From Andrena cerasifolii (lineage: Eukaryota > Arthropoda > Insecta > Hymenoptera > Andrenidae): DNA of 64,000 bases. Under the pieces are notes generated by a model. It made no database searches and was not told the origin of the DNA. It saw only the letters and a program-made list of their open reading frames with translations. The position numbers and the translations under genes were made by a program. The stretch spans positions 682,001 to 746,000 of the forward strand of contig NC_135119.1 in NCBI RefSeq assembly GCF_050908995.1, written 5' to 3'. Shown here in pieces: positions 25,646 through 36,370 of the stretch; positions within the stretch are counted from its first letter, which is position 1; each line of letters begins with the position of its first letter.

Positions 25646-26926
25646 AAAATTTGCTGTGACATAAACATTATGAATTAATAATTTTTTACGCAAATCCATC
25701 TAAGTATCCATCTAAAATATAAAAATATATTCTATTTCTCTTGTGACGAGGGACATTAAATGTATGTATGAACAGAAATGGACTTGGAGGACATTATAAA
25801 TTTATATGAAATTTAATAGAATATGAGATTTTTCGTATAACAGTAATAATTATAATCAATTCCCTAAACTATTACCCACCTGAAATATCTATCATGCACG
25901 AAACGAAAAAGGGAAAAAGGCACGCAGGAATTATAATAAAGTCATATACGTCGCGGTACTAAGAATAAGCTATGCCAGGGATTTTCAGTGCGGATTAAGG
26001 GCAGCGCTGGATTTGTATTATTTCCGCGGAGATTACCCCGCGTGCAGTTTTATGCGACTTACAAACGAGCAGTAAAATAAGAATCAAAATTATTCTCATT
26101 GTGTTTGGCGTCATACGGGGGAGAGCCAACACTCTGCAGACATTTTCATTCGCTCGCGCATTCTGACAGGAGTGTTCTTGACGTTGCCATTTATGGTAGG
26201 AAAGATAGGTAATGTTGCAATGAAATTTTATAACCCAATGTCACTGATTGTGAGATTAGATACACTCGCAGTAACCAGTTAAATGGGCCATTTTTTTACT
26301 AAAAACGCCCCTTGTGCGTTTAACAAAATATATTTCAGTTCACATAGAAATTAATTAAATGATTCTACACATGGTAAATGTTAAACATGACGCGATGCAC
26401 TATTAATATACGAGAGTAATTATTAAACTGTCACGACATGTTACCTCGTCCCCTCTGGTAGCAGGCGAATTTTGCTTTCATTGTGCTCGTACTGTAGTGT
26501 TTTCTAGACACTGCAACTTGTGAACTGTATTAGGTAGGTACCTACAGCGTGAGACAGCTTACGAGTATTAAAAGTAAATTTCAAGCTTCATTAACTTGTA
26601 CTTTCTTCTTCTCTCATTTCCATAATTAATTTATAAGTTAACCCTTGCACGACAAAGCAACTTGACTGTATGTAGGTACATTGGATTCAGGGTCCATTTT
26701 ACCTATAATTCCATTTGTATGTACACACCTCAGAATAAGTTCTTACATTAGATGTACTCTGATTTCGGCATGATTTAAAATCCTTGTCCCGTTTAATATG
26801 TAATATTAAATATAAGTTAATATTTAGGGTGGGTCAAAATGGACCCGGCATCCGCTTTAACGAAGGTCAATGACACGTTCATTTCACAAAATCGTACGTG
26901 AATAGTCATACGTTCTCTAATTTCTT

Positions 26927-27078
26927 ATATGAGCCGTTTATTTTGAAAGTGGCCCAAGTCCATTTGTCAATTTTTTTATTGTTGACTGTAGTAACATGTA
27001 CAACTTGAAGTTAGTATTAAAAATTTATATATAAAATTTTTTAAATATAAATGGACTTTCAAAATAAACGGCTCATAT
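26927..27078. mobile_element. Short inverted-repeat MITE
   Basis: The ends pair as ATATGAGCCGTTTATTTTGA and its complement at the right, followed by a second matching block AGTCCATTT/AAATGGACT. The spacer is AT-rich. No clear target duplication is visible. It ends just before a poly-C run. Confidence 0.65.
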
Positions 27079-27083
27079 GTGTA

Positions 27084-27121
27084 CCCCCCCCCCCCGCCCC
27101 ACTCTGCTATATATATATATA
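27084..27121. repeat. Poly-C run followed by (TA)n
   Basis: Twelve C, one G and four C, then after a short gap a (TA)n tract at about 27107-27121. It lies about 120 bases upstream of the exon 2 acceptor. Confidence 0.85.
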
Positions 27122-27242
27122 ATAGTGTGCATCAACCTGAAAGTTACACTCTTTTAACGTGCTAAGTAATGCCACGTAAGATATCTGAAAAATACCAAAA
27201 TGAAGTAGATACTATTTAGTATCTTAAATTTTGCGGTTCCAG

Positions 27243-27513
27243 AGCCAAGCTTTGGCATTGACACACAAGGCCTCTCCACCTTCGAGGCCGAGCAGCGTGT
27301 CCTCGTTACCGAGGAGCCCCCAGTCTCATCAGTCTCAACACTCTCAGCCGCAGAATACTGTTCAGTCGCCGTCGGTGCATCCTCATCAATCGCAGACACC
27401 GCTGAGTGCGCCCCAGACACCATTTTCGGTGCACAATCAGCACACGAAGCAAGAAGCGAATACAAGCCCGAAACAGGAAGGATTCGATCTCAGCAAATCT
27501 GGCTCCAGCACAG
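27243..27513 (+). CDS. Eip93F: Exon 2 of the E93/LCOR-like transcription factor, Ser/Gln/Pro-rich
   Basis: The exon is bounded by TTTTGCGGTTCCAG| and |GTGAGT, and runs 271 bases: 90 codons plus one base, so it opens in phase 0 and closes in phase 1. It reads SQALALTHKASPPSRPSSVS at the start, then a His/Gln/Ser/Pro-rich middle and ...KQEGFDLSKSGSSTG at the end. The low-complexity, codon-like third-position pattern on one strand only, together with both splice sites, marks a real exon; the minus-strand frame is its shadow. In-phase joining to 14561-14635 gives a 115-residue N-terminal region. Such Ser/Gln-rich regions are typical of nuclear transcription factors. A following exon with the expected CtBP-binding PLDLT-like motif was not found in the window, so the downstream intron would exceed 36 kb. 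Other large insect transcription factors remain possible. Confidence 0.65.
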
Positions 27514-27849
27514 GTGAGTTTGTGCTTTATTCTCCTTCATCTCTAATCATTTAACGAAGATTAAAATGCCGCAACGAATGAGAGCCGAGGGAATCAATCG
27601 TTCCACCGTGTTCATTGAAGGACAGCCGACGCATGGCTGCAAAGGGAATTACTTAATGTAGGTAACTGATGGGATAAAATGGAATCTCATTAATTCGGTG
27701 CTAGAAACGTTGATGCGCAGGGTGTTTCGTAACAGGTGGGGCATACTCGAAAGGGCAGCGATTGTACATGGTAAAATTAGTGTTTGTTCGTGGAAGGCTT
27801 TCTTACGCGTGCGTCTGATTGTGAATAGAAAATTTAAAAAAAATGAAAA
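27514..27849 (+). other. Start of the downstream intron
   Basis: Follows the GTGAGT donor. I see no further exon or repeat in it. Confidence 0.4.
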
Positions 27850-28048
27850 CCAACATTAAAAAAATAAAAATGCACAAAAAGAAACAAATACTTTTTTTAA
27901 TTTTTATTTAATCTACGACTCTCAAATTTCTTAAATCAGCGTCAGATTTACACAGCGCAAATGATTTTAAAAAAAAATTGAGAGTCGTAGATTAAATAAG
28001 GAAAACACAATATTTTGCACTTTTTATTTTTTTTTAAGTCGTGTGTTT
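27850..28048. repeat. Foldback repeat, copy 1 of a pair
   Basis: Left and right arms of about 90 bases pair, sharing TTTAATCTACGACTCTCA and its complement. The loop is about 20 bases (CAGATTTACACAGCGCAAATG). The outer ends resemble AAAAATGCAC / GTGCATTTTT. It is the same family as 28303-28520. Confidence 0.75.
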
Positions 28049-28126
28049 TATTTTAAATTTAAAAAAATTATTACTTCGTACGTTTTAGTTATTTAAGTTA
28101 TACAACTACACTTATTTAAAAAATGT

Positions 28127-28297
28127 ATGGGTAGACCTACAAAAAGAGCTGCTCGTAAAAAAAAGAACCATTTGCTAGAAACGGAAGATTTAAAAAATAA
28201 GCGACCTGAAAAAGTGAGAGTAAGGATGTCTCAAATTCGTTATATGGGGTCTACATCTCAACGCGCGGAAATACCTACTCTATTAAAAAAAAATTAA
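28127..28297 (+). CDS. 56-codon ORF of unknown function between two foldbacks
   Basis: An open frame from ATG at 28127 to TAA at 28295-28297. It begins MGRPTKRAARKKKNHLLETE, a strongly basic start, then continues hydrophilic to ...TLLKKN. I do not recognise it. It fills the gap between two members of the same foldback family and its stop lies at the edge of the second, so it may be coding sequence carried by a composite element, or chance. No splice sites, promoter or homologue is visible. Confidence 0.2.
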   Translation: MGRPTKRAARKKKNHLLETEDLKNKRPEKVRVRMSQIRYMGSTSQRAEIPTLLKKN

Positions 28298-28302
28298 AAC
28301 CG

Positions 28303-28520
28303 ACTTCAAAAAAATAAAAATGCACTATAAATTAAAAAAAATTGAATCCCTTATTTAATCTACGACTCTCATATTTTTTAAGTCGGCGCCAGGTTTGCAC
28401 AGTGCAAATGATGAGACGCCGACTTAAAAAATATGAGAGTCGTAGATTAATTAAGGGATTCAATTATTTTTTACTTTTTAGTGCATTTTTATTTTTTTTT
28501 AAGTGAGTTTTAATTTTTTC
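28303..28520. repeat. Foldback repeat, copy 2 of a pair
   Basis: Arms of about 100 bases pair closely. The left arm includes AAAACCGACTTCAAAAAAAT and TAATCTACGACTCTCATA; the right arm is the complement, ending TGCATTTTTATTTTTTTTTA. The loop holds TTGCACAGTGCAA. It is better preserved than copy 1 at 27850. Confidence 0.8.
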
Positions 28521-28530
28521 TTAAATTTGT

Positions 28531-29580
28531 TTAAAAAATTAAAACTCATTTTAAAAATTGACACAACTTGCTTAGGAGATATGCGTGTACGTACATAAAA
28601 TAATAATAATAATTAGGTGACAATAGTCTTTATTATTAACCAAAACTGGCAAAATATTGTGCCAATATTGATGCAGTGTAGGATGAAACCACCTGGGCAT
28701 CGCCATCTTTCGAATAAAAAAAACGTAAAAAAATACATACGGGTCGAATCTATAATCTTCCTCTTTTTTGACGTCGGTTAAGAAGTCGACAGAATTGATC
28801 AGTAGGTAAATAACATATGTACGAATAACTGCGAATGAAATGAATTTTTATAAAAAAATAAGAGGACCTTGTAAAATAACTTTTCTTTAAAATGAGCATT
28901 TATTTTTGAAAGCGATATTAAAAATCCGGATGGGTATGGTAGTAGGTAGGCACGCGTGCACCCAATTAACAATAAGCATCATTTTCATCGTCAAATAAAT
29001 TTTTTCGAAAACTAAACTCCATTCGAGAAATAGTTATTTCGGTATTTAGATTTATTTTCATACAAAGATTCATTTCATTCCCTACATGATATGTAGATAC
29101 TACCGCATTCTGGCAACTGTTACAATAACTCACACGTAACAGACTAACAGATGAGTGTTTAAAATCATTTTTCTCGAAAAGGAAATTCCCCATGAACAAA
29201 TTTTATTCCACATTTCAGACTACTTTTTTCATAAGTATTATTCTGTCGGTGGTACCACATATTAGGAAGCACCATATATGTGTTTGCACGAAAGTGAAAA
29301 ATACATGATTGTGCGTTCAGCTGTGAATGAGGATTAAACTTTATTTATGATTTAGTTTTCCACCTGGATTGGTAACGTTAATGGCAGGAATGATAAATCT
29401 TCATAGAATAATACTGATGATTCATTCTCGTCCTTTGCATTCCACATTATGCTTGTGTTCGTCAACCAAGCAGAAAACTTTTGTATGTATAATGTTGTAC
29501 TTATCAAATGGAAGACCTTCGAATATGAAAATATATAGTATAGTAATTTCAGAATCAATAATTCATTTATAATTTTATGT
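28531..29580. other. Non-coding stretch
   Basis: AT-rich sequence with no gene or repeat I can support. Confidence 0.5.
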
Positions 29581-29584
29581 TTAA

Positions 29585-30418
29585 CCCGCCGGCGGGCGCG
29601 CACATGTACTCAGTACACGGAGGTCAGTTTTTGGCTGAAAAAATCGTTTTACCGTGATCTATTCTACCCAACATCCCTATGTATTCTTCCAGTGGACATT
29701 TTTGCATAATGCTACGTACTTGTCAGGTTCAAATTCAGTTTGGAAATATATCCAAAAACCAAAGCAATCGGAGGCGACCACCTGGAGGCCTTTGAGGGGT
29801 GGTTTGACCCCCTAAACATGCAAACAGGCGAAAATAAAGTCACATTTTCTTATTTTTCTGTCCTCTAAAACATATCCAAAAACCAAAGCAATCGGAGACG
29901 ACCACCTGGAGGCCTTTGAGGGGTGGTTTCACCCCCTAAAAGTACAAACAGGCCAAAATAAAAAGACACCTGTTTCTTATTTTTCTGTCCTCTAAAACAT
30001 ATCGAAATATCAAAACAATCGGAAACGAACACCTGAAAACATTTGAGTGGTGGTTTCACCCCCTAAACATACAAACACTCCAAAATAAAAAGACACCTGT
30101 TTCTTATTTTTCTGTCCTCTAAAATATATCCAAAAACCAAAGTAATCGGAGGCGGACACCTGGGAAACTTGTGAGTACACGCGCAGGCCGGCAGGATATG
30201 CGGCATACTTTCGTTTTCATTTAATCAGAGGCACTTCCAAACTGAATTTGAACCCGAGAAGTACGTAGCATTATGCAAAGATGACCACTGGAAGAATACA
30301 CAGGGGTGCTGAGTAGAATACATGACGGTAAAACGATTTTTCAGCCAAAACAGACCCCGTGTACGAAGTACACGATGCGACCTCTTGTGTAAAACATTTA
30401 GGCGCGCCCGCCGGTGGG
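29585..30418. mobile_element. TTAA-type element with long inverted ends and internal tandem repeats
   Basis: The left end CCCGCCGGCGGGCGCGC pairs with the right end GGCGCGCCCGCCGGTGGG. The left flank is TTAA (29581-29584) and the right TTGA (30419-30422), one mismatch. Subterminal arms also pair: GCATAATGCTACGTACTTG near 29704 with its complement near 30260. Between them lie 3.5 tandem units of about 125 bases. CCC termini and a TTAA-like target suggest a piggyBac-like non-autonomous element. The minus-strand frame at 29865-30059 comes from the tandem repeat. Confidence 0.75.
29747..30175. repeat. Tandem repeat, ~125-base unit, about 3.5 copies
   Basis: Units start near 29747, 29872, 29999 and 30126. 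Each begins ATATCCAAAAACCAAAGCAA or a near match, carries an ACCACCTGGAGGCCTTTGAG-like block, and (except the last, partial one) ends TTATTTTTCTGTCCTCTAAA. Confidence 0.85.
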
Positions 30419-30422
30419 TTGA

Positions 30423-30958
30423 TGATATCACTGCGTACCTAACTTTAATTTAAACTTTAATGTGGCTGACAAGGAAATATTCCGAACCTGAAAAATTCTG
30501 ATTTTAATGTCTTGTGAATGCAGAGCATATTGAAGTATGCCAGGAGTAATTTTTCTCTGCGAAAATTCACTCCGAAGGGGTGTTTTTCATATAAGCATGT
30601 ACATATGTTGCTTTGTAACGGTGTGAGATAGAACAAACCTTTAAATACAAGAATTGTTCAATTTTTTATGCTCTATCACAGCACCAAATGAAAAATAAGT
30701 TTATATTAAAAAACGAAAAAGCTCTATAACTTTAAGCCCGGTTTCACAAGGCGATAGGTACCTACTTACATGTATCTCGATACATGTATGATGAATACCG
30801 ATGTTACATTGATCATTATTCTAAAAAAAAAAACAATGAGACTCGACATCCATAGGGCTGATTTCACACCTTGCATACTCCAATATCCTCTGTGTGAGAG
30901 GCACATTTGGAGAGTGCATGATTGATATCGAATTTTTATGTCATCAGTTTATGTATAA
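30423..30958. other. Non-coding stretch
   Basis: No gene is seen. A partial direct repeat is present: CCCGGTTTCACAAGGCGAT near 30739 and GGCTGATTTCACACCTTGCAT near 30858. Confidence 0.4.
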
Positions 30959-32196
30959 TAGGTTGGACCTAAACTACTCTCGACGAAAATTATTTTGCGA
31001 GATTTTTCGGTCCCATCCCCCAGAAATGTGACACTTGTTGGGAACATGATCTGGAAAAAATTTCAGCCCGGTTGGACCACGGGAAAACGAAGCGCTACGA
31101 ATTTGAAAATTTTTAACTTTTTAAACCTTGACATAAATATACATTATGATATATCGTTGAATTTGTATTTTTTTTTCAGTTTAAGAATACATACACAGCA
31201 TATACGATTGTTAAAAAAAACGTCCGTGACCTGGAAAACTCGAAAGAATGACGTTGAAAAAAAAATTATTCCTTCCACTACATTGGCCTCTTTATATATT
31301 ACAACTTTTGGCTGAAGAGTTTTTTCATATATCCATAAACGATGGAGATATTAAACATTTTTTATTTTCATTATAACGCTCCATTATACAGAAGAAAATC
31401 AATTCTGAGATTGAAAATAAGTTATTATAGCTATTATGTAAATTACGAATAGAAATGTCATGAAAGTATTGCGTCTCGGATCTGCTCGTGGACTCGTCAG
31501 TAAGGCCCAGCAGATCCTGCCTCAATTCCCAATACAATGTCTTAATACGATCGCCTTGAATATTTAAGCTGTCATGAAAATTTCTAAAGTATGGATACCT
31601 TAAGCGTTTCGTCCCAGACCTGCTCGTGGACGTTCGATAAGACCGAGCAGATCTTGCCCTAGACGTGACTGTGTTAACAAACACAGTCTTAAATGCGTCT
31701 CAAAAATTCAAATAGCCACGGAGGTATTGATTACGGGTTCCTTTATCTTAACAATGTTTTAAAAATCCTTTGATAAGTTCTGTTCTGTGACGTCAGGATA
31801 CTGCTTTCTATATTCCATCACATTCTGCGGTATAAATTGTTTCTCCTCTTCATTTTTTGATAATATTTTGTTATATTCTTCTATAAGTTTAACGCCACGC
31901 TCAGCGGTGTCATTTACCACTTTTAATCCGTTCACGGTGTTTCGCCCAATTTGGAAAGCCTGGTCATCATCCCATGTAGAAGGGTCTTTTTAAAAAAATG
32001 TGGTTGGTATTCAAAACCTTTCAAAGAATCTTTTGGAATCAGGAGAAATAAAATGTTCCATTTTTTTGTTGACCAAATGTTCCACATCCTTTGGAAGGAT
32101 TTTATATTTTTTAAGGCATTCGTTGTCGTCACTGCCTGCACAGATCCGCTCGGTCTTGTCGAACGTCCACGAGCAGGTCTGGGACGAAACGCTTAA

Positions 32197-32916
32197 GGGG
32201 GTATACCCGTTTGAACCCTCGGAAAATGTATACATTTTGTGGATTTTTTTACAAGTCAACGGTTTGTTGCAGATTTCCCGTTTTTTAACTATGTTTACAT
32301 AGTATTATGAACTACTTATAAAAAAAGTTTCAGTTAAAAAACTATTGTTTTTCGGAAGTTACGGATACATGTCCGAAAGTCTCTCGATTTTAGACGGCTA
32401 AACGGTGGCCCTAAAAACTCGCGCTACGTTCAACCAATTTACTTCAAATTTTGCATGCAGAATCATAATAAGATTCCACATCGTCCAACGAAGGCGATTT
32501 TGAAAATTTTGAAAAATAAAGAAATGGTGAGAGATCAAAGGTAAAGTTAAATTTTTCTAAGAGAAAAATCCACCTTTTTCCTTTATAAATAATATACGGG
32601 GAATCGAATTAAAAAAAGCCTTCGTTGGACGATGCGGAATCTTATTATGATTCTGCATGCAAAATTGGAAGTGAATTGGTTGAACGTAGCGCGAGTTTTT
32701 AGGGCCACCGTTTAGCCGTCTAAAATCGAGAGACTTTCGAACATTTATCCGTAACTTCCGAAAAACAATAGTTTTTTAACTGAAACTTTTTTTATAAGTA
32801 GTTCATAATACTATGTAAACATAGTTAAAAAACGGGAAATCTGCATCAAACCGTTGACTTGTAAAAAAATCCACAAAATGTATACATTTTCCGAGGGTTC
32901 AAACGGGTATACCCCC
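32197..32916. mobile_element. TTAA-flanked foldback element, GGGGGTATACCC family
   Basis: The ends are GGGGGTATACCCGTTTGAAC and its complement, with TTAA at 32193-32196 and 32917-32920. Arms of more than 300 bases pair almost completely around a centre near 32560. It has no coding capacity. A second copy lies at 43109-43806. Confidence 0.85.
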
Positions 32917-32920
32917 TTAA

Positions 32921-33650
32921 GGGGTTATAGCTACCTGCAAGGTCTGAAAACACAAGTATATTCGGGATTTTTTTTAAAACACTCGAAGACTTTTTTTTTA
33001 AATAAACCTTTATGTATTCGAAAGTGTGCATGTTAAATTACTTGTGGTAATTTTTGCGATGGAAAATATACACGAATAAAAAAAAATATTAGCGATCTCT
33101 CGGCAGCGATTTTTGTTGTCAGTAGTTTGCGGTGAACATTCTAATTCTGACCTGTTTCATCTGAAATAAAAAATTCGCGGGAATTTAGTTAGTATATTGG
33201 ATTATCTTGTCCTTAATCGTTTATTATCCCAAGATATTAATTTGCTACAAAATGGCAACTTCTCATAACAAAAGTATCGATTTTCACCACAGAATCGCGC
33301 TCATGTTTCATCATTTTCCATCTGTAAAATAACAACTACCCCACGGAAATGAAAAACCCACGATTAAGGACAAGCTAATCTAATATACTGACTAAATTTG
33401 GTCAAATTTTTTATTTCTGATGAACCAGGTCGTAGCTATAGTGATTCACAGTAATAAAAAAAGCGCTGTCGGGAGATCGCTTATAATTCCATTATTTATT
33501 TAGTTACCGCATTGCAAAAAAAAACTACAAGAACTTTAAAATATGTACTTTCGAATATACTACCGTTAATTTAAAAAAAAGTCTTCAAATTGAAGAAAAA
33601 AAATCCCGAATATACTTCCGTTTTCAGCCCTTGCAGGTAGGCATAACCCC
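32921..33650. mobile_element. TTAA-flanked foldback element, GGGGTTATAGCTACC family
   Basis: The ends GGGGTTATAGCTACCTGCAA and TTGCAGGTAGGCATAACCCC are imperfect inverted repeats between TTAA 32917-32920 (shared with the neighbour) and TTAA 33651-33654. Inner stretches such as CCGAATATACTTCCGTTTTC pair with the left arm. It has no coding capacity. Confidence 0.8.
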
Positions 33651-34910
33651 TTAAGCTATCCATAATTTAGAAATTTTCATGATAGCTTAAATTCAAGGTG
33701 ATCGTATTAAGACGTTGTATTGGGAATTGAGACAGGATCTGCTGGGCCTTACTGACGAGTCCACGAGCAGATCTGGGACGCAATACTTTCATGACATTTC
33801 TATTCGTAATTTACATAATAGCTATAATAACTTATTTTCAGTCTCAGAACTGATTTTCTTCTGTATAATGGAGCGTTAAAATGGAAATAAAAAATGTTTA
33901 ATATCTCCATCGTTTATGGATATATGAAAAATCTCTTCAGACAAAAGTTGTAATATATAAAGAGGCCAATATAACGGAAGGAATAATTTTTTTCAAGGTC
34001 ATTCTTTCAAGTTTTCAAGGTTTAAAAAGTTCAAAACTTTCATATTCGTGGCGCTTCGTTTTCCTGTGGTCCAATCGGGCTGAAATTTTTTCCAGATCAT
34101 TTTCCCAACAAGTGTCACATTTCTGGGGGGTGGAACCAAAAAAATCTCGCAAAATAATTTTCGTCAAGAGCAGCTAAGGTCCACCCTAATGTACATACAT
34201 GGATATATTCGTTAATTTATTGCGCATTGCTGGACCGAAAAATATGTAATTCTTTGTAATTATTTTGTATAAAAACTATTCGACAAATTAATTCGAGGTT
34301 CGGCAGGCTGCTTTATTGTATTTTGAGCTATTGTTCTGAATTTTTGTGTGACAGTGGAAAAAAAGAATGGCAGATACACAGAGTTAATTTGCCGCTTTTG
34401 TACAAAAATTTCACAAATAATTACGTGTTTTTTCGGCCCAACAAGGCGCAATCCACCCTTAAACCGTTATGTCGTATTAGTATTCGCGTGCAACAGGTTT
34501 TTATGTTTCCAAAGGTTCTACACATTAATACCCTCCGTTTGAACAAATCGCTGGTCCGAATCGTCCACCTGCTACTTCCTTTCGGTTTTTTCTGCACTTT
34601 CATGACTATGGTGCACACACCCCATTGCCCCAAATCTTATTGACTCGCCGACGTAGTATTACCTGTGTCGTAAAGTCCTGATGCAGAAGTATTTAAATCA
34701 CTTTCACAACACTAGGCTACGCCAACACAAATTCTATGTACATGTCGAGGAAGCTGGGTCGGTATAATGAATAAAAAGAAAGTATGTCTGAATTAGTATA
34801 GAACCCTCTAAGATACTTTGGCATAGCGATTTCAGAAAATAAATTTACCTATATAAGCTCAGGCTACGTACCTATGCAACATGCTCGATGAGAATAAAAG
34901 CTGTGTAATT

Positions 34911-34980
34911 TAGGGGAGAATGGGGCAATCGCGGTCAGTCATGTCCAAAATGTGCAATTACTTTTCATTACGTTCCACGA
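34911..34980. mobile_element. Single left end of a TA-GGGG element
   Basis: TA-GGGGAGAATGGGGCAATCGC matches the end style of the elements at 51 and 54097. No matching right end was found downstream, so only one terminus is supported. The DNA after it is interrupted by the nested hAT elements at 34982-36362. Confidence 0.4.
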
Positions 34981-34981
34981 G

Positions 34982-36362
34982 TAGGGATTAGTGTTCCTTC
35001 TCGAAAATGCTTTCTCGAGAATTGCTCGAGAAATTTTGTAATTGCTTATTTCTTATTTCCCGAGAAACTTAAGTCTAGGAAAAATATTATAAATCTCACT
35101 TATTTTCGTAAATGAATGTATTACTAGTTAATTGCGAACGTATAAACACATCTACAATTTATAATACATGTTATTAATAACATTAGAACCTATATGAATT
35201 ACAATAGAAAATCTCAGTAGAGAAGATTCGATATTATTAACTGCTGAAGGTGCTCTTAAATTCTTATTTAAAAATTTAGAAAAATTGTATACTGAATTAA
35301 GTACCTAATGAGTTTCTCGTGGCTATTAAAGAAGAAATATAGAAAAGAGCAGATAAGACTATTGTACCCCGTATAAAATTCCAAAATTTCTTCCAAATGG
35401 GTCAAAAACGCATTTTTTCATTAAATCAGTTAAGCCAAGATAGATATATATAAAACGTCAAAATATAAAAGTAACAGATTTTGCCACAAAAAAGAAATAG
35501 ATTCTCTGACACTACACTAGACGCATTGTGCTATTTAAAAATAAATTTTAAATCGAAAAGGTAATGTTTCGCTCTGTACAAATTTTGTATTAAATAAATA
35601 AATTTACTAATTACATGTAATATCTATTTTTTCATTTACACAAGTTTTGTATAAATTAGACAGGAATAATTATTTAGTTAAAGTTTTTTTGTGTTTTTCA
35701 TAAATGTTATCAACATTATTCCAAAAGTATAATTTTTGCAATATTTTTTTCAATTTCTCGAGAATTCTCGAGAAATATGATCTCACTTCTGATTTCTCGA
35801 GAAACAAAAAATATCAAGAAATCAGGAACACTAGCAGGGATGAATCGATACCGCCAAGGTATCGATACTTTTACTTATTACTTGTATCGAATGAAAGTAT
35901 CGGTACTTACTCAGTATCGAAACAATAGTATCGATACCTACTTGTATGGAATCACAATGAACACTTTTTTATTCATATATAGAATCCATGACTTTTTTGC
36001 ACTAGGTAGGGTTGTCAAATGGCATTCCGTCATCTCAGCTATACAGAAAATCAAGTTGGATAACCCTTCCTTTTTTCTGCTACCAAGAAGGTATCGCAAC
36101 CGAAAACAGTGCTGCTAAAAGTAGTCGATATCGAGAATTGAAACCATTATCGATATACGTATTTTCTCGATATTTTTGGGCCATCTATGTATGCTTTTAT
36201 CTTCCACGTAGAATGTTCATACTCGCCCCATTCGATACGATTACTTTTTTTTTCGTTACCTACTGGATATCGTAACCGTAGGTATCGATACTGAAATTAC
36301 TTGCTATCGAAACGAAAGTATTTGAGTATATACTCGTATTTACTTGTATCGATTCATCCCTA
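34982..36362. mobile_element. hAT-type element with TAGGGATGAATCGATAC ends, split by a second hAT element
   Basis: Read without the insert at 34989-35833 and one copy of its target duplication, the left end is TAGGGATGAATCGATAC and the right end is GTATCGATTCATCCCTA. Flanks TCCACGAG (34974-34981) and TCCACGAC (36363-36370) match at 7 of 8 positions, the 8-bp duplication expected for hAT. The body repeats TATCGATA-like words many times. No transposase frame is recognisable; the frames at 35777-36118 and 36012-36275 are not. Confidence 0.8.
34989..35833. mobile_element. hAT-type MITE, TAGTGTTCC family, complete copy
   Basis: Starts TAGTGTTCC and ends GGAACACTA. The 8-bp flanks GTAGGGAT (34981-34988) and GCAGGGAT (35834-35841) differ by one base. 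It is 845 bases with no transposase. It runs in the opposite orientation to the truncated copy at 2176, sharing the TTTCTCGAGAAA-rich subterminal region. It landed seven bases inside the host hAT element. Confidence 0.85.
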
Positions 36363-36370
36363 TCCACGAC

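Larger units (their letters stand above)
14636..27242 (+). other. Putative 12.6 kb first intron of the E93-like gene
   Basis: It runs from the GT donor at 14636 to the AG acceptor at 27241-27242, phase 0 on both sides. It holds a small TA-flanked MITE at 16038, a GC-rich island at 20900-21760, a composite pogo-like element at 23426-25092 and a MITE at 26927. Other stretches (14636-16035, 16215-20899, 21761-23423, 25095-26926) show no gene or further repeat I can support. Their open frames, such as 16858-17268 and 17987-18394, lack recognisable motifs. Confidence 0.45.
30959..34188. mobile_element. Large palindromic (foldback) element carrying two inserts
   Basis: The left end TAGGTTGGACCT and the right end AGGTCCACCCTA open long inverted arms, about 30959-31680 and, in the other half, 32145-32196 plus 33651-34188. 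The 8-bp flanks ATGTATAA and ATGTACAT match at 6 of 8 positions, weakly suggesting a hAT-like duplication. Two 0.7 kb TTAA-flanked elements interrupt the right half (32197-32916 and 32921-33650). Without them the element would be about 1.8 kb. All open frames here are paired on both strands by the palindrome and are not credible genes. Confidence 0.75.

Noticed and set aside
27154..27465. 103-codon minus-strand frame over exon 2
   Set aside because: Shadow of the plus-strand exon, which has both splice sites and the compositional signature.
29750..30180. Possible CRISPR-like array from regularly spaced repeats
   Set aside because: The units are long (about 125 bases), adjacent with no unique spacers, and sit inside a TTAA-flanked transposon in a eukaryotic sequence.
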